From Psychrosphaera sp. (GTDB lineage: Bacteria; Pseudomonadota; Gammaproteobacteria; Enterobacterales; Alteromonadaceae), in the NCBI GenBank assembly GCA_028098005.1, contig JAOHFM010000018.1:1-27018 (forward strand): a DNA stretch of 27,018 bases, written 5' to 3'. Positions 1 through 7,871 of the stretch are shown here, in pieces (the stretch's first letter is position 1; the number at the start of each line of letters is the position of its first letter). The position numbers were made by a program, and so were the translations under genes. The notes under the pieces are model-generated. The model ran no database searches. It was given only the letters and a program-made list of their open reading frames with translations, and was not told where the DNA came from.

Positions 1-1
1 A

Positions 2-49
2 GCTCAAATTGAACTAGCTACAGAAAATGGTTGGCTTAAAAACGACTAA
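2..49 (+). CDS. 3' end of an upstream gene (partial)
   Basis: An open frame enters from the left edge and ends at TAA 47-49, giving the C-terminal residues AQIELATENGWLKND. It is followed after about 25 bases by a strong hairpin that looks like its terminator, which supports a real gene end. The fragment is too short to name a family. Confidence 0.5.
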   Translation, partial: AQIELATENGWLKND

Positions 50-74
50 ATAAATGATTGATAATTGCACTCCT

Positions 75-115
75 AAAAATCCCTTGTTATGTTTAGAGAA
101 AAACAAGGGATTTTT
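75..115 (+). terminator. Intrinsic terminator of the upstream gene, perfect 14-bp stem
   Basis: Bases 75-88 (AAAAATCCCTTGTT) are exactly complementary to 102-115, with a 13-base loop. The right arm ends in a run of five T, as in a Rho-independent terminator. The right arm also holds AAGGGA (105-110), which sits five bases before the ATG of the next gene and is its likely ribosome-binding site, so the terminator and the translation start of the amidase overlap. Confidence 0.8.
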
Positions 116-1678
116 ATGTATTTATCATCTAAAAAGCGACACTTTAAATTATTAGCAGTCGCCACACTCGCTGCTTTATATGCATTTAATACCAGTGCTA
201 AGCCTATTGACGCGAAAACATTAGAAGAACTAACTTCGACTAAAAGTATTGTTGAGCTCCAAGAATTAATGAAACAAGGGGTGTTTAGTAGTAAAGATCT
301 TACTCAATTTTACATTGATAAAATTAAACGTGACGATCATAAATACAATAGTGTAATTGCATTGAACCCCTCAGCGTTAGCGATCGCAGAAGAATTAGAT
401 AACCGCAGAAACGAACTCACAAAAAAGTGGCCTCTATTACATGGTATGCCAATATTATTAAAAGACAATATTGAGGCTTTTGAGCTCCCGACTACAGCTG
501 GTTCATTGGTTTTAGCGAACAATAAGACTAATCGAGATGCTACACTAACAGAGAATTTAAGGGCCTCAGGCGCGGTTATTCTTGGCAAAACAAATCTGAG
601 CGAATGGGCAAACTTTCGTTCGGAGCGCTCATCAAGTGGTTGGAGTGCCATTGGCGGCCAAACTAAAAACCCACATGATGTAACTCGAACACCTTGCGGA
701 TCAAGTTCAGGTTCAGGGGCCGCTGTAGCAGCCAATTTTGCTATAGCAGCAATAGGTACTGAGACTAATGGCTCTATAACTTGCCCTGCTGCTGTTAATG
801 GAGTTGTTGGTATAAAACCTACAGTAGGCTTAGTTAGTCGTTTTGGGGTTGTGCCCATCTCACCGGCACAAGACACAGCCGGTCCTATGGCTAAAAGTGT
901 GGAAGACGCTCGTCGGGTATTGATGGCGATGCAAGGACCAGACGTAAAAGATACTATAACCCAGTCAGAGAGTTTAATTGAAGTCATTGAAAGTAAATAT
1001 AACGTAGACCTTAAAAAAATTAGGTTAGGTGTGATTGACTCTGGTGCAGAAAGTCATGAGCAAGTAAAAGAGTTATCACTAATCAAGCAACAAAAGCTAA
1101 AAGAAGAGGGCGTTACACTGGTTTCAGATTTAAGCTTTGAAACGTATGATGGATTTTGGAATGACGGATATAAACAGCTTTTACGTGAATTTAAGACTTC
1201 ATTGAACCATTATTTTGCAAACTTACCGGGCGATGCTCCAAATGATTTAAACTCTCTAACTTTGGCAAGCGTTATTGAGTTTAATAAGAAAAATTCCGAT
1301 AAAGAAATGAAATACTTTCAACAAGAAATCTTTGTTAAATCGCAAGAAACCGCAGGTATGAATACAGACAGATATAGAAATCTTAGAAAAAAGTTGAAGC
1401 GAGTAACTGGCAAAGAAGGCATTGATGCGCTGTTAAAAAAGCATAACTTAGATGCTCTAATAGCCATAACTAGAGGGCCTGCTTGGAAAATAGATAAAAT
1501 AAATGGCGACCATAGTAATGGCGGTGTATCTACATTTTCTGCGATATCTGGTTACCCACACGTAACAATTTCATTAGGAAAGTTGCACGGTTTGCCAATT
1601 GGTTTGTCAGTTATGACAAGTGAAGGGCAAGATAACAAAGCGATTAATATAGCCGAAGCTTTGGAAAAGGTTCTGTAA
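116..1678 (+). CDS. Exported amidase-signature family enzyme
   Basis: This is a 520-residue serine hydrolase of the amidase signature family (GatA/FAAH-like), which cleaves amide bonds through a Ser-cisSer-Lys triad. The triad is visible as Lys116 in GMPILLKDN, Ser196 in CGSSSGSGAA and Ser220 in TETNGSITCPAA, followed by the usual GIKPTVGLVSRFG stretch. The N-terminus has basic residues, then a hydrophobic segment ending near NTSA-KP, a plausible signal peptide, so the enzyme probably acts in the periplasm or outside the cell. I chose ATG 116 over an in-frame ATG at 89 because 89 lies in the loop of the upstream terminator, 116 has AAGGGA at five bases, and only 116 puts the signal peptide at the start. 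The exported location argues against a tRNA amidotransferase subunit. The substrate is unknown. Confidence 0.9.
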   Translation: MYLSSKKRHFKLLAVATLAALYAFNTSAKPIDAKTLEELTSTKSIVELQELMKQGVFSSKDLTQFYIDKIKRDDHKYNSVIALNPSALAIAEELDNRRNELTKKWPLLHGMPILLKDNIEAFELPTTAGSLVLANNKTNRDATLTENLRASGAVILGKTNLSEWANFRSERSSSGWSAIGGQTKNPHDVTRTPCGSSSGSGAAVAANFAIAAIGTETNGSITCPAAVNGVVGIKPTVGLVSRFGVVPISPAQDTAGPMAKSVEDARRVLMAMQGPDVKDTITQSESLIEVIESKYNVDLKKIRLGVIDSGAESHEQVKELSLIKQQKLKEEGVTLVSDLSFETYDGFWNDGYKQLLREFKTSLNHYFANLPGDAPNDLNSLTLASVIEFNKKNSDKEMKYFQQEIFVKSQETAGMNTDRYRNLRKKLKRVTGKEGIDALLKKHNLDALIAITRGPAWKIDKINGDHSNGGVSTFSAISGYPHVTISLGKLHGLPIGLSVMTSEGQDNKAINIAEALEKVL

Positions 1679-1739
1679 ACATTGTGTTAACTCCAGATGA
1701 TTACATTTAGAGTTACTTTCTTTCATTTTTATTACATAA

Positions 1740-1763
1740 CCACTTCCCAAATTAAGGGAGTGG
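1740..1763 (+). other. Hairpin after the amidase gene
   Basis: CCACTTCCC (1740-1748) pairs with GGGAGTGG (1756-1763) with one bulged base and a 7-base loop. There is no T-run after it, so it is not a convincing intrinsic terminator. It may instead be the first element of the structured region upstream of the receptor gene. Confidence 0.4.
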
Positions 1764-1776
1764 TGGTAGTATGCTC

Positions 1777-1899
1777 GCCCAACCAAACAGTAGCAAATAT
1801 TCCGATTTGCTAGTCTGATTTCTTAAAATTTGAACGTTACATGTGCGACTCACCTTAATATGAGCCGTGCGTTTTGTTGCGCGCAATTTAGTTGGGCTT
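1777..1899 (+). promoter_or_regulatory. Structured leader upstream of the TonB-dependent receptor (putative)
   Basis: The 276 bases between the amidase and the receptor contain no convincing gene. They contain an 8-bp perfect hairpin (1791-1798 with 1805-1812), an imperfect 11-position hairpin with one mismatch and three G-T pairs (1842-1852 with 1861-1871), and a 7-bp GC-rich pair GCCCAAC/GTTGGGC (1777-1783 with 1891-1897) that would enclose both. A competing fold pairs 1862-1866 with 1895-1899 and 1867-1871 with 1880-1884. I do not recognise it as any known riboswitch. The fold was made by eye and no energy was calculated. Confidence 0.3.
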
Positions 1900-1954
1900 T
1901 CATCTCTGTTCATTGGTACTGTTATTGCTTTTAACTTCTTTATGAGGACATACA

Positions 1955-4168
1955 ATGAACACATCTAATGGTTCGTTATCGCGTAAGCGTAATTTCAATC
2001 CTATTACTACAGCGTTGGCGTTGGCGCTAGTTACACCAAGTCTTTATGTTGCGAATGCAACGGCTGAAGAAGTTGAGGAAAAAGCTAAAGAATCAAAAAT
2101 GGAAGCAATCACTGTAACGGCAACTAAACGTTCACAGGTGATTTATGAGGTTCCAATTGCGATGAGTGCGTTCAGTGGAGACGCACTAGACACTCAGGGG
2201 ATTACAGGAATTTCTGATGTAGGTAAATTTGTCCCTAATTTAAATATCACCGGCTTTTCTGCTGGTCATACTTCATCAGCCAATCCGTTTATTCGTGGTA
2301 TTGGTCTTCAAGATCACCTTATCACAACCGATCCAGGCGTAAGTGTATACGTAGATGGTGTTTACCTTGGTCGCCAGGTAGGCCAAAACTGGAACCTACA
2401 AAATATCGACCGTATTGAAGTTTTACGTGGACCACAAGGTACATTGTATGGTCGTAACTCAATCGGCGGTGCAATCAATATCATCACAAAACAGCCGGGT
2501 GCTAAACCGGTAACTAAAGTATCAGCAGAAGCCGGTACTCGTGGTCGTCTTAAAGGTGATGTTTTTGTTAACCGTGAATTAAACGAAAAAGTAGCGGTTA
2601 ACTTTAGCGCTGGTTTTAATCGTCGTGACGGTTTAGGTGAGTTCATTAATTTGCCAGAAGCGAAATATGACGTTGGTGAAAGCCGCGAAATGCACGGCCG
2701 TTTTTCACTTAAATACGACGTGAATGACGACTTAAAAATCGTAGTAACTGCTGATGCAAATGATGGCGAAGGTGGTTTGCGCCCATATACGACAAAAATT
2801 AACGAAGTTCCAAATGGTGCTTACTACACGGGTGAGCGTTTTGGCTCTCCATTACCATCAGGTCCTCTTAGAAATTCTGATGTAGCAGCAGACCCATTTG
2901 ATAATGCGACTGGAACAATCGAAGTAACAGAAGTAACAAATAGTGCAAGTGGTGTTTCTTTTACGGCTGATTACAATATCTCTGATACGTTAGGCTCAAA
3001 GTTTATTATTAGTAACCGTACGTCTGAGTATAAAGCGGGACTAGACGATGATGCGACTATTTACGCGTTAGACCATTATCCAGAACGTGGTGAGGCAGAT
3101 CAAACTTCTGTTGAGTTGCAACTAAACGGATACGTTGGCGATGTTGACTTTGTATCAGGTGTATATTGGTTTACTGAAGAAGGTAGCAACCGCCAAGGTG
3201 AAGACTCTAGCTTCAATGGTGGTGGCAACACGCTAGAACTAGATCAAAAAACCACAAGTAAAGCGGTATTTGTAAACGTAGGTTACGATGCAACAGTCGA
3301 CCTTCGTATTTCTGGTGGTGTTCGATACACACAAGATGAAAAAGAAGCGACAGCTAACGTAGGTATCGGTCCAACATTTGCTGAAGATGACTGGAGCGAA
3401 CTGAGCTACGATTTATCGGCTAACTACACAATGGATAACGGCTTAAACATTTATTCAAGCATTCAAAGTGGTTATCAAGGTGGCCAGTTCCCTGCAAGGC
3501 CATATTGTTTATTTGGTGACCCAGCTTGTTTTGTTGCTTCTGATAACATCACAGCGGTTAACTACGAAGTTGGCTTGAAGGGCGAAGTTAATAGCGATTT
3601 CAACATGAGCATCGCGTTGTTCAATACTAACTACGATGACTTACCATACCAAGTAAATACAACCTCTGAGGCTGGTTTTGATACTGCTAACTTAGTGGTT
3701 TCTCAAACGTCTCGCGGTATTGAGTGGGAAAGTACATGGTACGTAACAGATGCGCTTTCTTTGCATACGAGTGCTGGTTATATTGACGTAGATGTTGACG
3801 AAAAAGATGGCGTTAAGCCAGTTGCTCCATTGACACCTAAGTTTACAGCATCAGTTAGCCCTAGTTATGCTTTTGACCTAGAAGACGGTTCAACAATCAC
3901 TACACGTATTGACTACTCTTTCCGTGATGAAATGTATGGAGAACCTAGCTCTGATGAAGGTCGAATGACAACGGTTGAATCTCGTTCTCTTGTAAACTTT
4001 GACGTTTCTTATGCGCCTGCTGGTGCAAACTGGAAAGTTTCTCTGTATGGTCGCAACGTGTTTGATAAACGTTATGATGATGCAAGACTAAATACTGGTG
4101 ACTACCTATTAGTTATTAAGAGCAACGATGCTAGCGAGTTTGGTTTACGTTACACAGCTTCTTATTAA
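1955..4168 (+). CDS. TonB-dependent outer-membrane receptor
   Basis: This 737-residue protein is a TonB-dependent receptor, a 22-strand outer-membrane barrel that imports a bound ligand using energy from TonB-ExbBD. A signal peptide covers about residues 1-38 (cleavage near NATA-EE). It is followed by a TonB-box-like MEAITVTATKR and the plug domain, which contains VDGVYLGR and the plug hallmark RIEVLRGPQGTLYGRNS; the barrel fills the rest and ends in an aromatic residue (RYTASY). GAGGA at 1944-1948 lies six bases before the ATG. The gene stands alone, with a structured leader before it and a terminator after it. The ligand cannot be told from sequence: no SusD-like partner or polysaccharide genes lie nearby, and I saw no clear Fur box. 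The codons are rich in GGT, CGT and GTT compared with the neighbours, which may reflect high expression. Confidence 0.93.
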   Translation: MNTSNGSLSRKRNFNPITTALALALVTPSLYVANATAEEVEEKAKESKMEAITVTATKRSQVIYEVPIAMSAFSGDALDTQGITGISDVGKFVPNLNITGFSAGHTSSANPFIRGIGLQDHLITTDPGVSVYVDGVYLGRQVGQNWNLQNIDRIEVLRGPQGTLYGRNSIGGAINIITKQPGAKPVTKVSAEAGTRGRLKGDVFVNRELNEKVAVNFSAGFNRRDGLGEFINLPEAKYDVGESREMHGRFSLKYDVNDDLKIVVTADANDGEGGLRPYTTKINEVPNGAYYTGERFGSPLPSGPLRNSDVAADPFDNATGTIEVTEVTNSASGVSFTADYNISDTLGSKFIISNRTSEYKAGLDDDATIYALDHYPERGEADQTSVELQLNGYVGDVDFVSGVYWFTEEGSNRQGEDSSFNGGGNTLELDQKTTSKAVFVNVGYDATVDLRISGGVRYTQDEKEATANVGIGPTFAEDDWSELSYDLSANYTMDNGLNIYSSIQSGYQGGQFPARPYCLFGDPACFVASDNITAVNYEVGLKGEVNSDFNMSIALFNTNYDDLPYQVNTTSEAGFDTANLVVSQTSRGIEWESTWYVTDALSLHTSAGYIDVDVDEKDGVKPVAPLTPKFTASVSPSYAFDLEDGSTITTRIDYSFRDEMYGEPSSDEGRMTTVESRSLVNFDVSYAPAGANWKVSLYGRNVFDKRYDDARLNTGDYLLVIKSNDASEFGLRYTASY

Positions 4169-4193
4169 TTATTAGCGTTTTAGTTTAGACTAG

Positions 4194-4227
4194 AAGCCCA
4201 ATGTATTCTTTACGTTGGGCTTTTTAA
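4194..4227 (+). terminator. Intrinsic terminator of the TonB-dependent receptor gene
   Basis: AAGCCCAA (4194-4201) and TTGGGCTT (4215-4222) form a perfect 8-bp stem with a 13-base loop, followed by a T-rich tail. It lies 26 bases after the receptor stop codon and just before the next gene. Confidence 0.85.
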
Positions 4228-4241
4228 TTTTGGAATCCAAC

Positions 4242-4499
4242 ATGAATAATCAACCTAATAACCCTTTACATGGTTTAAAACTAGAAACAATAGTCACCGA
4301 TTTGGTAGACCACTTTGGTTGGCAAGAGCTCGCAAGTCGCATTAATATTAATTGTTTTAAATCTGATCCATCAATTAAATCTTCTTTAAAATTTTTAAGA
4401 AAGACCCAATGGGCACGTGACGAAGTTGAAGAGCTTTATGTGTCTACTTTTATCCAGGCGGATAAGCAAGATGCAACGTCGCCTTGGGGGCCCGTTTAA
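4242..4499 (+). CDS. VF530 family (DUF2132) small protein
   Basis: This 85-residue protein carries the strongly conserved VF530/DUF2132 pattern: [13 protein letters not shown], then [16 protein letters not shown], then [19 protein letters not shown]. Members are small, nearly all one domain, and are annotated as putative DNA-binding proteins on structural grounds; the biological role is not established. An in-frame ATG at 4215 would lie inside the receptor terminator, so I start at ATG 4242, where the conserved region begins almost at once. The only ribosome-binding signal is a weak GGAA at about 4232. The stop overlaps the end of the convergent HD-GYP gene by four bases. Confidence 0.88.
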   Translation: MNNQPNNPLHGLKLETIVTDLVDHFGWQELASRININCFKSDPSIKSSLKFLRKTQWARDEVEELYVSTFIQADKQDATSPWGPV

Positions 4500-6040
4500 T
4501 CAGCGTATTTTTTGTGTATTTTTAAAAACTCTTCTTTATTGTTGAAGTAAATAGTGATCAAATCAGGGTCAAACTTTTTACCTGACTCTTCTAGTAGCAA
4601 AGCATCTACTTGCTCTAAACTCCAAGCGGGTTTGTAACATCGACTAGTCATAAGCGCATCAAATACATCGGCTAACGCCACTATACGGCCAAAAATATGA
4701 ATTTCTTTACTTTTTAAACCTTTAGGGTAGCCACTGCCATCCCAGTTTTCATGGTGTTGAGACGCAACAATGGACGCTGCCTTCATGATAGGCAAGTTGG
4801 AAGAAAGAAGTATGCTGCCGCCTAAGTCAGCATGAGTCTGCATTATTTTCCAGTCCTCACCTTCTAGTTTGCCTGGTTTATTTAATATTCTATCGGGGAT
4901 GCCTATCTTTCCTACATCATGTAGCGGCGCCGCTAAAAATAACTGTTCAATATCTTCATTACTTAAACCAATGTGCTGTGCAATTAATTTAGAATACAGT
5001 GCAACTCTTCTGACATGATGGCCCGTCTCTTTTGAACGCGTTTCGGCTACTTCACATATTGAGTATACAATCTCTTCTTGAGTTTGTTTGAGTTCATCGT
5101 TTAATCTTATATTTTCTATGGCGATTGAAATATTTCTGCAAAACACCTCAAGTATATTTGAGTCAAATTGCACAATGTCGGTAGCAATTTCAAGGTATAA
5201 AACTAGTTCATGTTTTCCTACAGTACTAATATAAAAAGTTTGATTATTCTCTAGAACCATCTTGTCTCTAGGCACAACTCTCGACTCTAGTAATTTACTG
5301 ATTTTTACTCTTAATAATTCATCATTAGTTTTGGCGGTTCCATGATCTATGCAAGCCAAGAGCCTAACTTGCTCATTTGACTTGGCAGCAAATGCTGTAG
5401 TGCTTTGAGCCAATACTACTTCTGCATCGATATGCATCATTGCAGCTAACTGCTGCAACGCACCCTCGGCAAACCTCTTTAAAGAATTCTCCTGCAATAA
5501 AGAAGACGTTGCTTCAATGATTCTTTCTAAGCCGATTCTAGTGCGGTTTATAGCTGTTATATCGCGATAAGACCGCAAAGCAGAGTATATGACTGTGTTT
5601 AACTTTTGATTGGTCAGCTCTGTTTTTTCTTTATAGTCGTTGATGTCATATTTTTTTATTACTTCGTACTCTGGGGCTTGTCCAGGCTGTCCAGTTCGTA
5701 AAATAATTCTAACATCGTGATTACCCATTTCACTTCTTATAAAGTCTACTAAATCTAAGCCAGCTGAATCCGTTTCCATCACAACATCAAGCAAAATAAC
5801 TGCGATGTTGCGTTCCTTTTGCAGAATACTTTTTGCTTCCTCACCAGAATAAGCGTTAAAAAAATTTAATGGCTTATCTGCAAAAGTAAAAGTACTTAGA
5901 GCTAGTTTGGTTACGGTATGAATGCTTGGCTCATCGTCTACAATGAGTATTTGCCAACCATTTTCGTCAAGTTTATTTTCTACAAATTCTTCCTGCAATT
6001 CCTCAATGGAAAATAGCGGGGTATCATCATTTTCTATCAT
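4496..6040 (-). CDS. Response regulator with DUF3369 and HD-GYP phosphodiesterase domains
   Basis: This 514-residue protein probably degrades cyclic-di-GMP on a phosphorylation signal. Residues 30-155 form a receiver domain with acidic Asp35/Asp36, phospho-acceptor Asp85 in VILLDVVME, and a DYKEKTEL stretch at 136-142 typical of this subfamily. Residues about 170-315 correspond to the GAF-like DUF3369 domain. The HD-GYP domain follows at about 320-510, with HHVRRV at 341, catalytic HD at 374-375 in [19 protein letters not shown] at 429-439 and ALADVFDAL at 455-463, so all key metal ligands appear intact. No histidine kinase lies next to it, so it is an orphan regulator here. It is divergent from the chromate transporter across about 170 AT-rich bases that must hold both promoters. 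Confidence 0.93.
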   Translation of the reverse strand: MIENDDTPLFSIEELQEEFVENKLDENGWQILIVDDEPSIHTVTKLALSTFTFADKPLNFFNAYSGEEAKSILQKERNIAVILLDVVMETDSAGLDLVDFIRSEMGNHDVRIILRTGQPGQAPEYEVIKKYDINDYKEKTELTNQKLNTVIYSALRSYRDITAINRTRIGLERIIEATSSLLQENSLKRFAEGALQQLAAMMHIDAEVVLAQSTTAFAAKSNEQVRLLACIDHGTAKTNDELLRVKISKLLESRVVPRDKMVLENNQTFYISTVGKHELVLYLEIATDIVQFDSNILEVFCRNISIAIENIRLNDELKQTQEEIVYSICEVAETRSKETGHHVRRVALYSKLIAQHIGLSNEDIEQLFLAAPLHDVGKIGIPDRILNKPGKLEGEDWKIMQTHADLGGSILLSSNLPIMKAASIVASQHHENWDGSGYPKGLKSKEIHIFGRIVALADVFDALMTSRCYKPAWSLEQVDALLLEESGKKFDPDLITIYFNNKEEFLKIHKKYAD

Positions 6041-6214
6041 AGGGACTGCCTATATAACTTATTTTTATAAACTTAGTCGAGGTTTCGCGCAATTACCATG
6101 TTGATCAAGAAGCATCGATTGTTAATTGTCATTTTGTTATTGATATATCGTCACTTTTCTATTAAATATATTTTAAATATTTACTCTTAGTTTATAAGCA
6201 AGGCCATTAAGTTG

Positions 6215-7405
6215 ATGAAATTAATAAGTGTGTTCTTACAATTTTTTTATTTAGGGTTAATTAGTTTTGGCGGGCCTGCTGCTCATATTGGCTATTTCCA
6301 AAAAAACTTTGTCGAAAAACTAAAATGGATAGAACCCAAAACATTCGCAGGGTTTATTGGCTTGAGTCAGTTTTTGCCAGGACCCGGTTCTAGTCAAGTT
6401 GGTTTTGCAATTGGGCACGAAAGGGCAGGTATTTTAGGCGGTATTACTGCTTTTGTCGGATTTACATTACCCTCATTTGTCATAATGTTTTTGCTTTCTA
6501 CTGTGGCGAATAAAGAGTACTTAAGCCAGCCATTATTTTTGAATGTAATTCATATGCTTAAAGTTTTAGCGGTAGTGGTTGTAGCTGATGCCATATTAAC
6601 TATGTTTAGAAGTTTTTGTAAAAACGGAATTACCGTATTCATTGCAGTTTTAACGGCTGTAATTACTACGTTAACAACAGGCTTAGTTTTACAGATCCTC
6701 GTTTTATTCTCAGCAATGGCAGTGGGCTCTATTTTTAGTCATGTGATCACCAAGGGTTTTATGGAATTTAATGACGTTCAAAGCAGTGAATTGCCGTCTT
6801 TAGCACGTGAATGTAGGAAAATAAAATTAGTGGCTTTGGTTGTTCTATTTGGGTTGTTGTTTATATTACCTACTGTTTCTAGTGTTAGCAGGGAGCTTGG
6901 CCTTTTCTCAGACTTCTTTTATGTTGGTAGTTTAGTATTTGGTGGAGGCCATGTTGTTTTACCCATGTTGCAAGAAGTTACGCCTAGCATGAACAACGAT
7001 ACGTTTTTATTGGGTTATGCAACTGCTCAGGCTATCCCTGGTCCAATGTTTACCTTTGCGACATACCTTGGCGGTGGACTATTTGTTGATTCGGTTTTTA
7101 CTGGCGCATTGTTAGCCACCATGGCTATCTTTTTACCAGGTTTTTTACTAATTATTGCATTTAAAGATAGTTGGAAGGGCTTGGCTAAGTTACCGAGAAT
7201 TTCCGGTGCAATGGTGGCCATAAACGCTGCGGTTGTAGGCCTTTTAATGTCAGCGTTTTATAAGCCTGTTTTAACAAGCGCTATTTATAGCCATTGGGAT
7301 GTTGTGACGGCGTTAGTGGGCTTTTGGGCTGTCAGGTACGCCAAACTGCCTGTCATCGCAGTAGTTATTGCTTATGTGGCAATTGGATTTGTTAAAGCGT
7401 TATAA
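6215..7405 (+). CDS. chrA: Chromate transporter, ChrA family (two-domain)
   Basis: A 396-residue inner-membrane protein of the CHR family, which exports chromate in characterised members. It is the long form with two homologous halves: the N-half carries FGGPAAHIGYF and QFLPGPGSSQVGFAIG, and the C-half carries the matching VFGGGHVVLPML and AQAIPGPMFTFATYLGGGL. About ten to twelve hydrophobic segments are visible. The start is uncertain by one codon: TTG 6212 has an AAGG signal at eight bases, while ATG 6215 has it at eleven; I use the ATG. No chrB regulator is nearby, so a true role in chromate resistance is inferred from family only. The 3' end overlaps the next, convergent gene by six bases. 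Confidence 0.9.
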   Translation: MKLISVFLQFFYLGLISFGGPAAHIGYFQKNFVEKLKWIEPKTFAGFIGLSQFLPGPGSSQVGFAIGHERAGILGGITAFVGFTLPSFVIMFLLSTVANKEYLSQPLFLNVIHMLKVLAVVVVADAILTMFRSFCKNGITVFIAVLTAVITTLTTGLVLQILVLFSAMAVGSIFSHVITKGFMEFNDVQSSELPSLARECRKIKLVALVVLFGLLFILPTVSSVSRELGLFSDFFYVGSLVFGGGHVVLPMLQEVTPSMNNDTFLLGYATAQAIPGPMFTFATYLGGGLFVDSVFTGALLATMAIFLPGFLLIIAFKDSWKGLAKLPRISGAMVAINAAVVGLLMSAFYKPVLTSAIYSHWDVVTALVGFWAVRYAKLPVIAVVIAYVAIGFVKAL

Positions 7406-7822
7406 GAGCTTTTGCAATGAAAGGTGAGCGGTTAGGTGATTACAGGCAACCATTAAGAGACTTTGCAGTTGAGGCTCGACGATTGTGCCATTTTCCATCA
7501 TTTCTTTTAGGTCTTGGTTGTTTATTGCAATGATTGCTTCGAAGTACGAATCGCCAGTTGCACACTTTTTGAGGCCAGTTAACCCAGCTTCCGATATTTT
7601 AATCCAGCTATCGGAGTTTTGCTGAGGTAACGCTAAAAAAGGCTTTTCTGGCATCAATGTGATATGGATATTTATTACTTTAGACTCATCTGCAAACCAC
7701 TGTGCTGATAACGCAACAAAATTAATCCAAGCCTGGAGCTTTTCTAATAAAAACGAAGACTTATCATCATTTTTGTCAAATAGCGCCGACGTTTTAACGA
7801 CGATAGGTAAACTTTCTTCCAT
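7400..7822 (-). CDS. Hypothetical protein, 140 aa
   Basis: I do not recognise this protein. It is soluble-looking, without a signal peptide or membrane segment, and mixed alpha/beta in composition; it starts MEESLPIVVKTSALF and ends in a leucine-rich stretch HLSLQKLL. A GGGA signal lies upstream of the ATG. It is the last gene of the leftward run, 49 bases after deoC, so it may be co-transcribed with nucleoside salvage genes. Coding is supported by its position, the absence of a better frame and its ordinary composition. Its end overlaps the convergent chrA end by six bases, so there is no free space for a terminator between them. Confidence 0.65.
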   Translation of the reverse strand: MEESLPIVVKTSALFDKNDDKSSFLLEKLQAWINFVALSAQWFADESKVINIHITLMPEKPFLALPQQNSDSWIKISEAGLTGLKKCATGDSYFEAIIAINNQDLKEMMENGTIVEPQLQSLLMVACNHLTAHLSLQKLL

Positions 7823-7871
7823 TTTAATATCCCATTTTGTTTAAACGTCGTTTACGCTTTGGTGACTAAAA

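Noticed and set aside
89..115. Earlier ATG start for the amidase at 89
   Set aside because: It lies in the terminator loop and would put nine extra residues before the signal peptide.
337..987. 216-codon minus-strand ORF inside the amidase
   Set aside because: It is antisense to the catalytic core of the amidase, with no start signal and no known domain.
1841..1901. Group II intron remnant (GTGCGAC and GAGCCGTGCG motifs)
   Set aside because: The motifs recall intron ends and domain V, but the second half of a domain V helix is absent and there is no reverse transcriptase nearby.
1740..1954. Cobalamin riboswitch upstream of the TonB-dependent receptor
   Set aside because: The conserved cobalamin core elements could not be found on the plus strand.
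1752..1964. 70-codon minus-strand ORF in the receptor leader
   Set aside because: It runs through the hairpin region and into the receptor start, with no ribosome-binding site and no family resemblance; it is probably chance.
6041..6211. Specific promoters between the HD-GYP gene and chrA
   Set aside because: The gap is very AT-rich, so many -10/-35-like boxes can be drawn; none stands out enough to list.
7394..7412. Hairpin AAAGC/GCTTT at the chrA and 140-aa gene junction as a terminator
   Set aside because: The stem is only five pairs and there is no T-run on either strand.
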